DNA of 64,000 bases from Pseudorasbora parva (taxonomy: Eukaryota > Chordata > Actinopteri > Cypriniformes > Gobionidae): assembly GCF_024679245.1 (NCBI RefSeq), contig NC_090184.1:3488047-3552046 (forward strand), read 5' to 3'. Below are positions 12,301 through 24,160 of the stretch, piece by piece (position 1 is the first letter of the stretch; each line of letters opens with the position of its first letter). The translations under genes were made by a program, and so were the position numbers. A model generated the notes under the pieces. It did not search any database, had not been told where the DNA came from, and saw only the letters and a list, made by a program, of their open reading frames with translations.

Positions 12301-15300
12301 ATTGCGCGAGTTCACGTCCGAGACCTACACGGACGACAATATCTTGGCAGATAAAGTCATTATTTCGATTTTTTTTGCGCACAAAATCTGTTCTCGCCGC
12401 TTGGTACAATTATTGTACAGCCACTGTAGTGAGATGGACTTTGTAACGAAGTCTTTAGGGCCTTTATGGGTCGTGTGAGTGGGTCAGATGAAATGTACTG
12501 AATCCCAATGGAGGCCTTTCTGAAGCCTTTCTCAGCCATCAGCTTTCAACAAAAATATCTTCATTTGTGTTCTGAAGATGAACAAAGGTGTTACTGGTGT
12601 CCAACGACATGAGGGTGAGTAATTAATGACATCACTAACCCTTTAATTCCTGGACATGAGTAGTTGCCGTGCTAACGGACAACAATACCTTAACATGCTG
12701 ACTTAAGTTGACTGTGGACTAACTATTATTTGAGGAAATCTCTTTATAATATAAGCTATTAGGCTTTGAATTATTGATCCTGCGCTGTATATGGACTATA
12801 ATTTGAATATGTCTATAATGGCTAACTCAAGTTTGATCCTAATGCAAGGCAAGCATTCGCATGTGTGTGATCTATTTTTAGCAGTTGTGTCCTCGGCCGT
12901 GTGTGTGTGTGTGTGTGGTCACATCAAATGGTTCTGCAGATTTTTAGTATTACTACAGCGTTTCACCTCAGCATTATAAAAGGCGACAATGCCTAAACAC
13001 TGAATGGATAAATGATGTGTGCCTCTTGCTCCTTTGTAAGATCACCCACGGCAAATGGGTGACATCTAGTGGAGAAGACTAGTAATTAGATTTACGTTAA
13101 TCTTATGTTCAATGTTAGCGGAAATAAATATGGAAAAAATCGATTCGTGGCCTTTGAGAATCGATTCTGAAATGCCCAGATATTAAAAACCGATTAATCA
13201 AAAAATCGATTTTTTTGCCCAGCCCTACTAACTAGTAACTATACACATCGCATGTAAATGGGAAAATGTTGGTGTTATTTTGTCACTTATTGAGCAGTTG
13301 TCTAGATGGAGCCATTTACCTCCAGTCTTTGTGCCAAGCTATAGCGGTGGGTGTGTCAGACAGAGTTATGGGATTCACTGAGATGAAAGCGGTTTGTATG
13401 GACTAGAGATGCAACAATACAGTTAAGGGGGTCGCACACCCCACGCGGAGCTCGGCGCCGCGTCTCAGGTATCGCACACCGGAGGCGCACATTCTATACG
13501 CAGTAATGTGTATAACCTGGTAAATCCAGTAGGTGGCAGCACAAGACTGAACGTAATCAAGAGAGGCAAACGCTACATTTACCTGCGCTTTATTATTTTG
13601 CTTCACTGGGGTTATTGTGTGGAAATATGGCACAACAGAGCCAAAAAAAATATTTAAAAAGGCTACGTTTATTAAACATTTCCCCCAAAAATGTTTAGAC
13701 TTTATTCAAGCTGTTGAACTCAGAACTCAGTGTCTTGTAGTAGAGGGTGAAATCAGTATACCTCAACGATTTGAGGGAAATATAATAAATAAATAAATAA
13801 ATAAATATAATATACTTTTAATATAAAACCTTGTAATGGCGCTCTGTGGCATGGCAGGATTTAGAAAAAACTTCCTGAGTCGCCGCGGACAAGCGCCGAA
13901 TGCCGCCACCGGTGTGAAAACAATGTGTTCGAATTTTAAAGAAGTGGCGCGCCGCCGAGCTCCGCATCCGGTGTGGGACCCCCCCTTTAGTCCACGGTTC
14001 AATACATACCTCGGTTTTTAACCACGTTTTTTTCGGTTCGTTTTTTTTTCTATTCTATTCTTAGGCGACAGGAACAGAAAAAGGTTAAGGAGAAAAGGTT
14101 TTTATTGCAATACTCTTTCTTTATTTGACTTAAAAGACATGAAAACCCTTACTTAAACTTAAAATTTTACCTAAAAACGCTTGTACACATTCCTAGTGTA
14201 TTGTATAATATAAAATCAATATATATAAAGATTTACAGTGGCAGCTCAGAGATGTACAGTTGCATTTAAGTATGAAATTGAATATAAATGTAGGCTAAAA
14301 TTAAAACTACATAGTCTTCAATATACAACATTTAATGTTGTCTTTTTTATTAACATCATTTTAGAGGTGAACTGTCCCTTTAAGGACACGTGTTCACTAG
14401 GCTGCTGCTGTCAATTGAAGACCTGCTCACATCTCATAAATAGACGCACGCGATTTTACTTTCACTTTAGACATAACCGACTGTGTTTATATGTTAACCT
14501 TGTGTGTATTTGACAGTATTAGAGCAGTGAGACTGTCCCGTAATCACGTGTGTTTGACAGACGTTTAGTGTGCGCGCTCAATGCAAAACAGTGCATGCAT
14601 TGAACAGTCCTTGCCTTGCCAGTTAAACATTTAGTTTTTGCGTGCGTGTGTGCGAATGCAATGTTTAACCGGCAAGGCTTTAAAACGCGGCTAACACCCC
14701 CTAACTTTAGTGCATATGATTGGATATTTGCTCATATCAGCGCGTAGACTCACAGACACACTTAAACAGAGCCGCAATAAACTTGAGAGGGATATCTCAA
14801 ACGGAGGGGAATGGAAATAATTAATTAAATGCAAAACCGGAAAAAATTCACCAGCGCATATTAAACCGTGAATGCCGTACCGAACGGTTCAATATTATAT
14901 TGAGTATTGTGACATCCCTAATATGGACTTATCTAACTCTGGGGATACGGTGAATAAGCTAAAGTCCCAAAAAGTCGGCATGTTCCTTTAATACTGACCC
15001 TGTTTTGTTTTTTTGTTAGCGATTCAGTTTTTATCACTATACCCCTGTGCTTTAGTAATGGTCTCGCTGTCTGTGCTCCTGCAGGTGGCTTCATACGGAG
15101 GCCATGTTTGCTGTGGCTCAGAACCGATGGCTCTACATCTATGACTCTAAAGGTGTGGAGCTGCACTGCGTGAAGAAATTCAACGATGTCTTAAAGATGC
15201 AGTTTCTGCCCTACCACTTCCTGCTCGCCACTGCGGTGCGTCAGCAAGTGCTTTTGGCACAACATTGAGCTCCATAAAGGCTTGGCAGCCAATTACAAAT

Positions 15301-18300
15301 CGAAATTACGGTGCACTGTTATTTTGAAAGCTATTAAAAAGTTGTTTGTTTAGTGTCAGTGTACAGCTTTTTCATTTTAGGATTTTCCAGAGTTTAGGAG
15401 CCGAGTGTGAGAAAGCTCTCCTTCACTAGACTTAGATCTCAAAAGTCTAGAGTTTTATGTTCTTAAAGAGCAAGATTGGTTAAATACAAGGAAGCTAGAT
15501 CATCTAGGCTAGTAGCAATATTTATAATCGATATGGGATGTAACAGGTAGTCAATGTAGAGATATGATTATATATCCTTGACCAGCATTTTTAGACTAAA
15601 TGTAGTGTTTTATCGAAGATGCGACTACCTCCTTTAGTGCATTACAATAATCCACTCTTGAGGACCAGTTGCTGTCATATATTGTACCCTGATCTTTAAA
15701 GAGGACCTGTGCTGTTTTACAAAGTCTTTGATTGTTTTTAGGCCATACTAGAGCAGGTTTTCCTGATTGAATATTGATTATTTCCTCATATTCCCCATTG
15801 TTGCAGCTCCTCTCTTCCCAGTCTGTCAGTAACTCTGTTTAGTTCCTGTCTCTAATGAAGCCCCGCCTTCTGAAGCACACTGTGCTCTGATTGGTCAGCT
15901 GGAGCAGTGTGTTGTGATTGGTGTTTGGGAAATGTCCCGCCCCTCACCATAACCACCAGTTTCAACACACTACTAACTAAAAGTAGCGCCCCTTTATTTT
16001 GCATATTAATTATTTTAATGAGGGATATGACCCGGAAGAATACTCAAGACTAGGCGTTTCAGGGAGTTTCAGACAATCCAAGTGTGTATGTGTGTGTATA
16101 AAAGAGATCTTTCTAGTTTGTATTTAATGCTTACATGTTTTCCATATGTGTATATGTTTTCTCCTTTTCAGAGTGCCACAGGGTTTCTGCAGTATCTGGA
16201 TGTGTCAGTGGGTAAAGAGATCGCAGCCATCTGCACAAAAATGGGGAGACTGGATGTGATGGCGCAGAACCCGTATAATGCAGTGGTTCATCTGGGTCAC
16301 CCAAACGGGACCGTCAGTCTGTGGTCGCCCAATCAGAAAGAGCCGCTTGTGAAAATGTTGTGTCATCGGGGGGCTGTGCGTTCCTTAACTGTGGATAAAA
16401 CTGGCACGTGAGTATTATTATTATTATTATTAGGGGTGACCCTGAATAGTTGAAGATGCGATGCATCGATATGTGAAACCGAATTCGACCACCGATCCCT
16501 CAGTCGAAACTTCACGGTTGTTATGATACTAGGAAACGAGGAGCATACCATTTTGGCAATATGGGGGGTGCTCAATATTTTAAAGCTGAGCTTCAGTCCG
16601 GTGTGAGACCCCCTTTAGGCACAATCGGCTTAAAGCCCATCTTTCAAGTTGAAGATCACTGTGAATGAACGTGTAGATAAATAGTATAGGAACTCGACTT
16701 GTGTGAAGAAATTAATCATAAATGTGCATTAAAACAGTTTTTTAGAAGAAATTGTGAGTAAAATTACTTCCGTTGTGAAAAACGCTCTGATTGGAAGTGA
16801 CGCAACGGCCGGTAAACATCGTCTCTTTGTAATGGAGTCAGACAGCGAAGAGGTTGCAGTTGGGATAAATGTCAACTCTTACGATGAGCTATTGCCGTAT
16901 AATTACGAGCCGCCTAGGAGAGAGGGGGGTCAGGGAAAGTTAACGGGAAGGGTAAATGGACAGAGGAGAGAGATAGAGTTGTGGTGTGAGGAGAATCGGT
17001 TGAGAATTGGGCAGGTGTCTGGCAGGTGTCACACTGCGATTCCGGCAAATACACGGATAATGCGACCCGGCATTTGTTCCCGGGCCGCTAGATTTGGTCC
17101 ATTCACACTGCCAGCGAAATACCGTAATATGTGCGCTTTCACACACAACCCGTAACGGTCCGGGATCGAGTTGACACGTGACATTCGGATGTGCCGTATA
17201 ATGTTGAGCGATCTCAGCTTCAGCGACGAGCTCTTCTGGCACTGCAGGGTTGTATTTTTGAAAAAACAAGCTCTAGGAGTCGCGCGATAACTACTTACAC
17301 GTTGCGGCATTAGTTTCGGCTTTTGTTCACACAGCGCTCGTCCCGGGTCGAATACCGCAATGTTACTAGGTCCCTGACCCGGGTTCAATTCGGTAATCAA
17401 TTCCGGGACGTGGTTGCTTTCACACAGAAGGCGACCCGGCAATGCTCCGGGAATATTGCGGGTCCGACGTGCAGTGTGAAAGGGGCTTTGGTGAGTGACC
17501 ACAGCGTATAGCTAATTGTGGCTAACGTTGTCTCCATGTTTATCACATTGCAGTATCTTTAATAAATCATATTTATCAATATTGCTTTCGACTTTGTTGT
17601 TTTTCAAGCATCCATTTAGATTGTCACCATCTATGCCAGCAATATGTGTCTTAAAATAATTAATTTAGATCCCAGATTTTAAATGAATGTTGTAGGATGT
17701 AGGCTATAGCTTACACATGTGACGGTCCGATAGGGATAGACATTCTGTGCCTTTCTACACAACATAGTTTATCGTAAAATTTTGTAGAAATTGCTAGCTG
17801 ATGTTTAATCAGCAGCTGCTTTTAGACCTAGGTGTCCGCATGTTCTGCTTCTGCAGATGTCAAGCGTTTGGGCCGTATATCTGAACAACATAACCGGACA
17901 GCTGGAATGCCAAGCTTAGTCGGCTGTTATACTACTCACCTCTTAGTATTTCCGACAGACATAATGTAAATGAGCTCACATGTACTGTGGAGTACGTGTA
18001 TGAAAGCAGTTAGTCTTTCGGCTAGGACGGGAATATGCTGTTCATGTAAATACAGTCATTGTAACAAGGATCTTTTATTGATTCACCATTGTGACAACAG
18101 AATTCACCATTGTGACAACTCAAACCTACTATAACTATAATTACGATAATGAAAATCTCTATTTTCTGTTTCCACCTCTCAGACTACGTAAACCCACACT
18201 GAGAGCCAGGGCTGCAGCGCCTATGTTTGCCTGTCGTTGCGTCATATGACCCGTTCTCTAGGAAAAGGCGGGTTTTTGGAGCGTAGCTTAGAACAGGCAC

Positions 18301-21300
18301 TTTTTTTCTTAATTTCTGCCCGTGGGTGTTGTAAAACATATGTATTCTTATGTATGTCTTTTTAAACTTACATTTTCATACAATATTCTGTATAAATTAA
18401 GTTATAAAATTAAATTGAAAGATGGCCTTTAAGAACGTGCATACAAACACACTCAAAGTGTTCTTTTCCTCTCTAGGCAGGTATTTTTTTTAGGGGTTTA
18501 TTTATGAAAATGTTATTTTATATATTTGTGTGATGTTCTGTATTTCGATCTCGGCTTTACCATGTTATGAGAAACCGTTTCACGAATGTTTATCCCCCAC
18601 ATTACCTTTTATTAAACCTAAATAAGAAAGCCATTGTCAGTTCGTCCGTCAGTTGGCAGGCAGTTTTGGTCGCTTTATTAAAAGTTGTTGCTGTGTGCAG
18701 TGTGTAAAGAAAAATAAAATAGTTTTACCCTCCTGCTGACTAGTGTCGTGCCCCTCCAACCCGTTCACACACACACTGATGATTCGACTATCAGTCGACC
18801 AAAGAGAGATTCGACAATTCTGATTCGATTGTGTTAATCCTTAGTCGAGGACAGCCCTAATTATTATATGTGGTGTGAAATAAAACAATCTGAAAGCCTG
18901 AAGGTGGCGCTGTTGTTTGTTCGACAGGCTCACACAATCAATGCATATCGCATTTATGTCAGCGATTGCTTATGAACTAATGCTGATCAATTATGACAAT
19001 GTTTACTGTATGGGGTTTATATTGTAATATGTATATTCATAAATATGTAATATGTAAACATGACAATGTTTACTGTATGGGGTTTATATTGTAATAAGAA
19101 TGCATATTTTATGTCCCTCATCTGAATTTGAGTCAGCTGGTGCAATAATAAAGCATAATCATTACAAAATAAGAGTCCCGGTGTATTTCGGGCTTGTTTA
19201 TTAATTGCGTGTCCAAAACCACAAACAAAATCTCTGGCAGAGTGTTCCATCTGTGGACTCGTTCCTCCAGCTCAGGCCATCTTGCTTTCAGTCCACGATT
19301 AGCTTTCTTTGCTTTCTTCATTACAGTTAAAGTAACCTCTGCTTTTCGCCAGTCCCTAACAAGTTTCTCACCCACTCCAAACTTTCTTTCAGCTGCTCGA
19401 TTGCTGTTTTCTAACATGTTCTAATAATTTTACTAACGTTACCTGCAGTTTGTAATTTGCAGAATAGGATTTTCTTCTTGGGGGGCTTTTTGTTTGCGTT
19501 AGTCTTTCTCAGTTGTTTTTAAGGTAATATTTCAGTTAACAGGTTTTCAGTTTTCAGTTAAAGGTAGGGTAGGTAAGAATTGGTTAAAAAACGTATTTTC
19601 CAAATTTGTTTAAACGTTCTTTATATATCAATACATAATTAAATTGTAAGTACTCTAAAAAAGAAAGTATAACATGATTGTCTGTAGACCTCTCACGACT
19701 GTTTTAAAGACAGCTCATTATTTCTATTCACTCCACCTTCTCCATTCTGGGCTCTTTCCAAAGCCACACCCCCAAAATGCATGAACGCGCCTCACCGACC
19801 AATCAGCTGGAAGACGCTTTATTGACCTGAGACGAGCGGTGTGTATGTAGTCACGTCAGAATCACATGTAATAAAACATCTAACTTTATCAGTATGAATA
19901 TAAACTAATAAGATGTCTTTAGTACTCACTATCAAGCTAGAATACCCATACTGGTAAAGTTTAAAATATATTTTTGTTTGATTTGGTAACGAGCTAGTTA
20001 TATTTATAAGGCAAAGACAACGGGTAGCATCATGTTTTTCCCCCAATAACATCAGTTATACTGTGATGAAGATGAATTTCGTGTAAGATTCATAACATAT
20101 ACTGTGTTTTGCATGTAAGAGTTTCCATGATGAAAGCATTGTTGATTAGCAGCAGCTAAAGCTAACTTAGCTCTAAAAAAAGTTCCTGGATGCGGTGTAC
20201 TAGCTTTTACACATGCATTGTGTTATCTAAAGTTACATTTTGTGCAATTCAACACGACAGCGATCAACTTGAGCTAAGCATATTGAGTATTTATCATCTC
20301 TACTAATGGCTAAGTGTATAATATTGTAACTTTATGCTAAGTAATGTTATGTTAGCTATATTAGGCAGCTTCATGTGCTAGTGATACATGCTTCATAAAA
20401 ACATAAACCAAAAAAATATATAATCAAAATGAAAGATGACCTGTCCAACAGAAATACAGCAGCAATGAGTCGTTTTTCAGGTCCCTCAGTTCTTACCATC
20501 ATTGGAAAGCCACGCCCATATTTACTCGCGTTTGATTTCTTTGTTTATCCAAAGACTTCTTGTGCATTGCCTATACATGTAGGCCTACTGTCTTCCCTAT
20601 TTTTGTATTGTTTGCCTTCGCTGACTGCAAAACCCGGCACCGTGCATTTTGAATGCTTTTGCTCTTCCTAGGGGTGCGCGCATGTGTGGGCGGATCCTGT
20701 AGCGAAAGCGGTGGTTGCCATGGTAGCGGGAGAGCGTGACAGTCGCCCCAGCCAATCATTTGTTTCGTCCCCGAACGAAAATAATGAGCAGTGTTTATTG
20801 CAGATTACAAAGTCTAAAGTCACTTGATTTTTATACTCTCCTTTTCAGAGTACTTACATTTTAATTATGTATTGACAAATAAATAAAGTTCCAACAAATT
20901 TGGACAAAAGTGTTTTAGATCAGTCCTACCTACCCTACCTTTAATTTTTTCAGGGGTAGGCTACAGGAGCAGCATAGAGCGCCCTCTCATGGCTGTAGAC
21001 GTAGCTAAATGTTTATTCTTGTCAGTCAGTATGAATTAATTTTAATATGTAGGTCGCACCTGACTATAAGTCGCAGGACCAGCCAAACTATGAAAAAAAG
21101 TGAGTTAGTCCGTAAAATACGGTATTTAGTGTCTTTAAAGGGGTACTTCAGCGCTGGGAAGATGAATGTGTATTTAAAATGGGTCATTAATGCAGTAGAA
21201 ATGTGAAATTATTTTTGAATTTGGTGCCTTCTAGACTGAGAAAAGACAGAAAATGTATTTTTGTCTCATGTGGATTAAAGACAACAACTCCCAGAATGCA

Positions 21301-22228
21301 GTTGCTTCTCTGCCCTTCGAGGCGAGGGGGGAAAGTGCAATAATGGGAATATACTACCGGGTTTCTACTGATTCAAAGCCTAATGCATAATCGCTGAAGT
21401 AACCCTTTAACTTGATGTACCAAACTAAAACTGAAATTAAAATTAATTTAAAAAAAATACATTTTTAAAAGCTAAAACAGGACAGAATTACTAAACCTTC
21501 AAATGAAAGCAGAATTAAATCAAATTCTAAATATTAACATACTAAAGTAACACTAGTATGGCAAAATCTGTTTATTACAGTGTGTTTTATATTTTTATAT
21601 ATATATTAGGGCCGGGACTTTAACGCGTTAATTAAGATTAATTAATTACGTAACTTTAACGCGTTAATTAATTACGCAAAAAAAAAAACACATTTTAACC
21701 ACACTTATTTTTGCACCGCGGAACGTTTTTCAATGAATGAGTTTCGACGGACTGATTATACTGCAACACCAACTAGCGCTCAGAAGTCACGACAACAACA
21801 AACCATGAGTGAACATGAACGAAGAAGCTGATGAGATCGTTTTGCTTGGCCCTGTGGATGGGAAATTTTGTTTTAAAAAACGAAAGGATGGAAGCGTCGA
21901 CAAGAGCACGGTTGTGTGCAAGCTATACAACAAGGAATTTGCGTATCACCGCAGCACATCAAGCCTCAAATATCACAAATATGCTTTTGCTAAACTTAAT
22001 GGCAAACATTGCGCTGGTCTGCTGGACTGAAATAAATAAACTATATTTTGTTGATTAAGCTTATGTATTCACTCATTATTCAATGGTATACTCAACATCC
22101 ATGTGAAAAATTACTTCTCACTGTTCTCAGGTCAAATATTTATATGCAATTAAAATGCGATTAATTACGATTAATTCATTACAAGGCCTCTAATTAATTA
22201 GATTAATTTTTTTAATCGGGTCCCGGCC

Positions 22229-22272
<44 letters not shown>

Positions 22273-24095
22273 GCAGAAATATTGTTAGTTGCGCCCCTAA
22301 AGTTTCTAAATGCGCTCCTAAATTTTTCACCTTAGGAGCGCGGGTCCACGTTGGGAAAACATAAGCGTCAAGCCCTGCAAGCTTGTGGTAGTTCTTGTGC
22401 CTTCTATGTGTATTGAAAAGTCAATGGCGATATTATATATATTCTTCAGATAAACTGGATCGTGGACTTGGATCATCTTGGGTTGTGAACATTTCCTGCA
22501 GCATCTCATTCTGTGTCTTTGCTATTTTTCAGATACGTTTTGTCTATATGCGCTCTTCACTGTAAAGTGACGTGACTATCGGGTGCTTTCTGTGTCAAAT
22601 ATGTTCAGTACGGCTGTGCGATATTGAAGAAAAATGTGATATGCGATATCTTGTTAAATAATGCAATATTCGATATGTGATACGATATTGCAATTAGTGT
22701 GTAAAATCTATTTAAATTATATTTTTAAAAATATTTAAAAACTGAGAATTAAACCATTTGTGACCCGTCACGGAAACCAGTGACACAAGTCGGCAGACTG
22801 GCCTTTGTTATTGCCCCGCCCTCCAAGAGACGCGTGGCTAATTATTCATGCAGCGCTCTGGCCGGCTGTAGAGATGATCTAAGCGACGATGAAAGCGGCA
22901 TAATAAGACTGAATAATATCCCTAATCTACAACTAAGCGAAGATGAAGAAGAGGAAGAATGTATCAGACAGGCGTCAGACGAGTTGGACCGTAAGAAATC
23001 AGAGGCTATATCGATAGTAACATTTGAGGGGGATAAACGCATAGAAATGGCTCAACTCTGTAACCGTGGCTGTAGTGTAGGGGTAAGGCGCATGTCATCA
23101 AGTTTTGACGCAACTCGATCAGAGGTTCGAATCCGCCTTTTGCCACACACTCTCTACTCCCTTTTCCCATCACATATCAGATCGGAAAGGCATTTATTTT
23201 CAAAAAGAATTGAGAAAATGTTAGTGGAAATAAAGCATCTAACATGTTTGTTAATAAGTGTTTCTCGGTTAGAGTGTGTGGGAAAAGGCAGATTCGAACC
23301 ACTGATCGGGTTGCAACCAAAACTTAATGACATGCGGTGACGGACTTTACCCATTTCTCTGTCTTTATCTCCTTCAAACAGACGCACAGTACATCCACTA
23401 AGAAGACCCCGGCAAACAGAAAGTGTGCCCGAACGAATAAGTGTGCCTTATTTCATTCGAGGCAACAACATTTGCAAGAACACTTTTCTGTTTCTTATGG
23501 AGTGTGTTTCCATAAACACCTACGTTTGTCGTTTTGTGTTCATTCTAAGAACACACACACGTCATCTCATGTTTAGACCTTCCCATACCTACCTATTGTT
23601 CTTAACTGTCGTTTTAATTGTAATCGTTAGCATCGTGTCACTTGCCAAAAAAAACCATTACTATAATGGGCTTTTAGATTGTAATGTTAGCATCTTTATT
23701 ATTAGTAGTATGCGGTCCGATTTTTCCCGTTGCGTCTGTCGTTACTAGCAACCATGCAGCTTTACAAGGGGTGTGGCTTATCTAAATGAGATGTAAATGA
23801 GCCCTATTGTCACTCCCAGCAGGTGAGAACAGGTGAGAACTGCTAAACTTTAGAGGCTGTTTTCTCTCGTTTACACTTTTCTAAAGGCATACATTCAGAT
23901 GGCCACAACTTTTCCAAATATTATCAGATTTCCATGTGTTACACATCGTTGGAAAGCTTGGAGACTACACTTTCAGAATCTGTGAATAACTCAAAATGCC
24001 CCAGAACCGACTTGTCCCTACTTTCCGTGACTGGTCACATTTCACATTCTTTTTTGGGAAAAGAAAGCAGCGCTACAGCTTTTGATAGTGACCAG

Positions 24096-24160
<65 letters not shown>

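Larger units (their letters stand above)
10660..13227. mobile_element. hAT element with exact 8-bp target duplication
   Basis: Termini TAGGGCTGGG (10660) and CCCAGCCCTA (to 13227); identical 8-mers CTAACTAG at 10652-10659 and 13228-13235. Sub-terminal TCGATT motifs repeat at both ends (GTCGATTCAGATG; AAAAAATCGATTTTTTT). It is interrupted by the TTAA palindrome at 11114-12646. What remains (about 1 kb) has no transposase. Confidence 0.85.
7848..14991. mobile_element. TTAA-flanked element, outermost layer of a four-level nest
   Basis: Left end TTTAAAGGAACACGCTGACT and right end GTCGGCATGTTCCTTTAA are inverted copies that continue inward for about 65 bp (GACTTAAGCTTATTCACC against GGTGAATAAGCTAAAGTC; GAGTTAGATAAGTCCATA against TATGGACTTATCTAACTC). 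TTAA lies at each edge (7848-7851, 14988-14991). The left arm is split by the Harbinger-like element at 7916-10276 and rejoins at 10280. Nearly all of the 7.1 kb is later insertions, so the original was short and non-coding. It fills most of wdr46 intron 4. Confidence 0.75.
16431..18859. mobile_element. hAT element 23 bp after the exon 6 splice donor
   Basis: Termini TAGGGGTGACC (16431) and GGACAGCCCTA (to 18859); flanking 8-mers ATTATTAT at 16423-16430 and 18860-18867, set in an (ATT)n tract. Sub-terminal TCGA/ATTCG motifs match between ends. The first 23 bp of intron 6 (16408-16430, including the GTGAGT donor) were spared. It holds the ORF remnant at 16754-17036 and the GC-rich block at 17010-17490. 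Confidence 0.8.
22757..24041. mobile_element. element with TGTGACC.../...GGTCACA ends and an acidic ORF
   Basis: TGTGACCCGTCACGGAAACC near 22759 and ACTTTCCGTGACTGGTCACA ending at 24039 are inverted, continuing as ACAAGTCGG/CCGACTTGT. TTAA precedes the left end (22749-22752) but no TTAA follows the right end. An open frame from 22780 to about 23060 encodes an acidic stretch ([30 protein letters not shown]), a style found at the N-terminus of piggyBac transposases. No catalytic domain follows; SINE sequence interrupts. Confidence 0.4.

Noticed and set aside
17029..17502. 157-residue open frame on -
   Set aside because: Produced by the GC-rich CCCGG repeat, which opens frames on both strands; the product has no known features.
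23058..23135. tRNA gene
   Set aside because: A and B boxes are present but acceptor stems do not pair and the sequence continues into a SINE tail repeated elsewhere.
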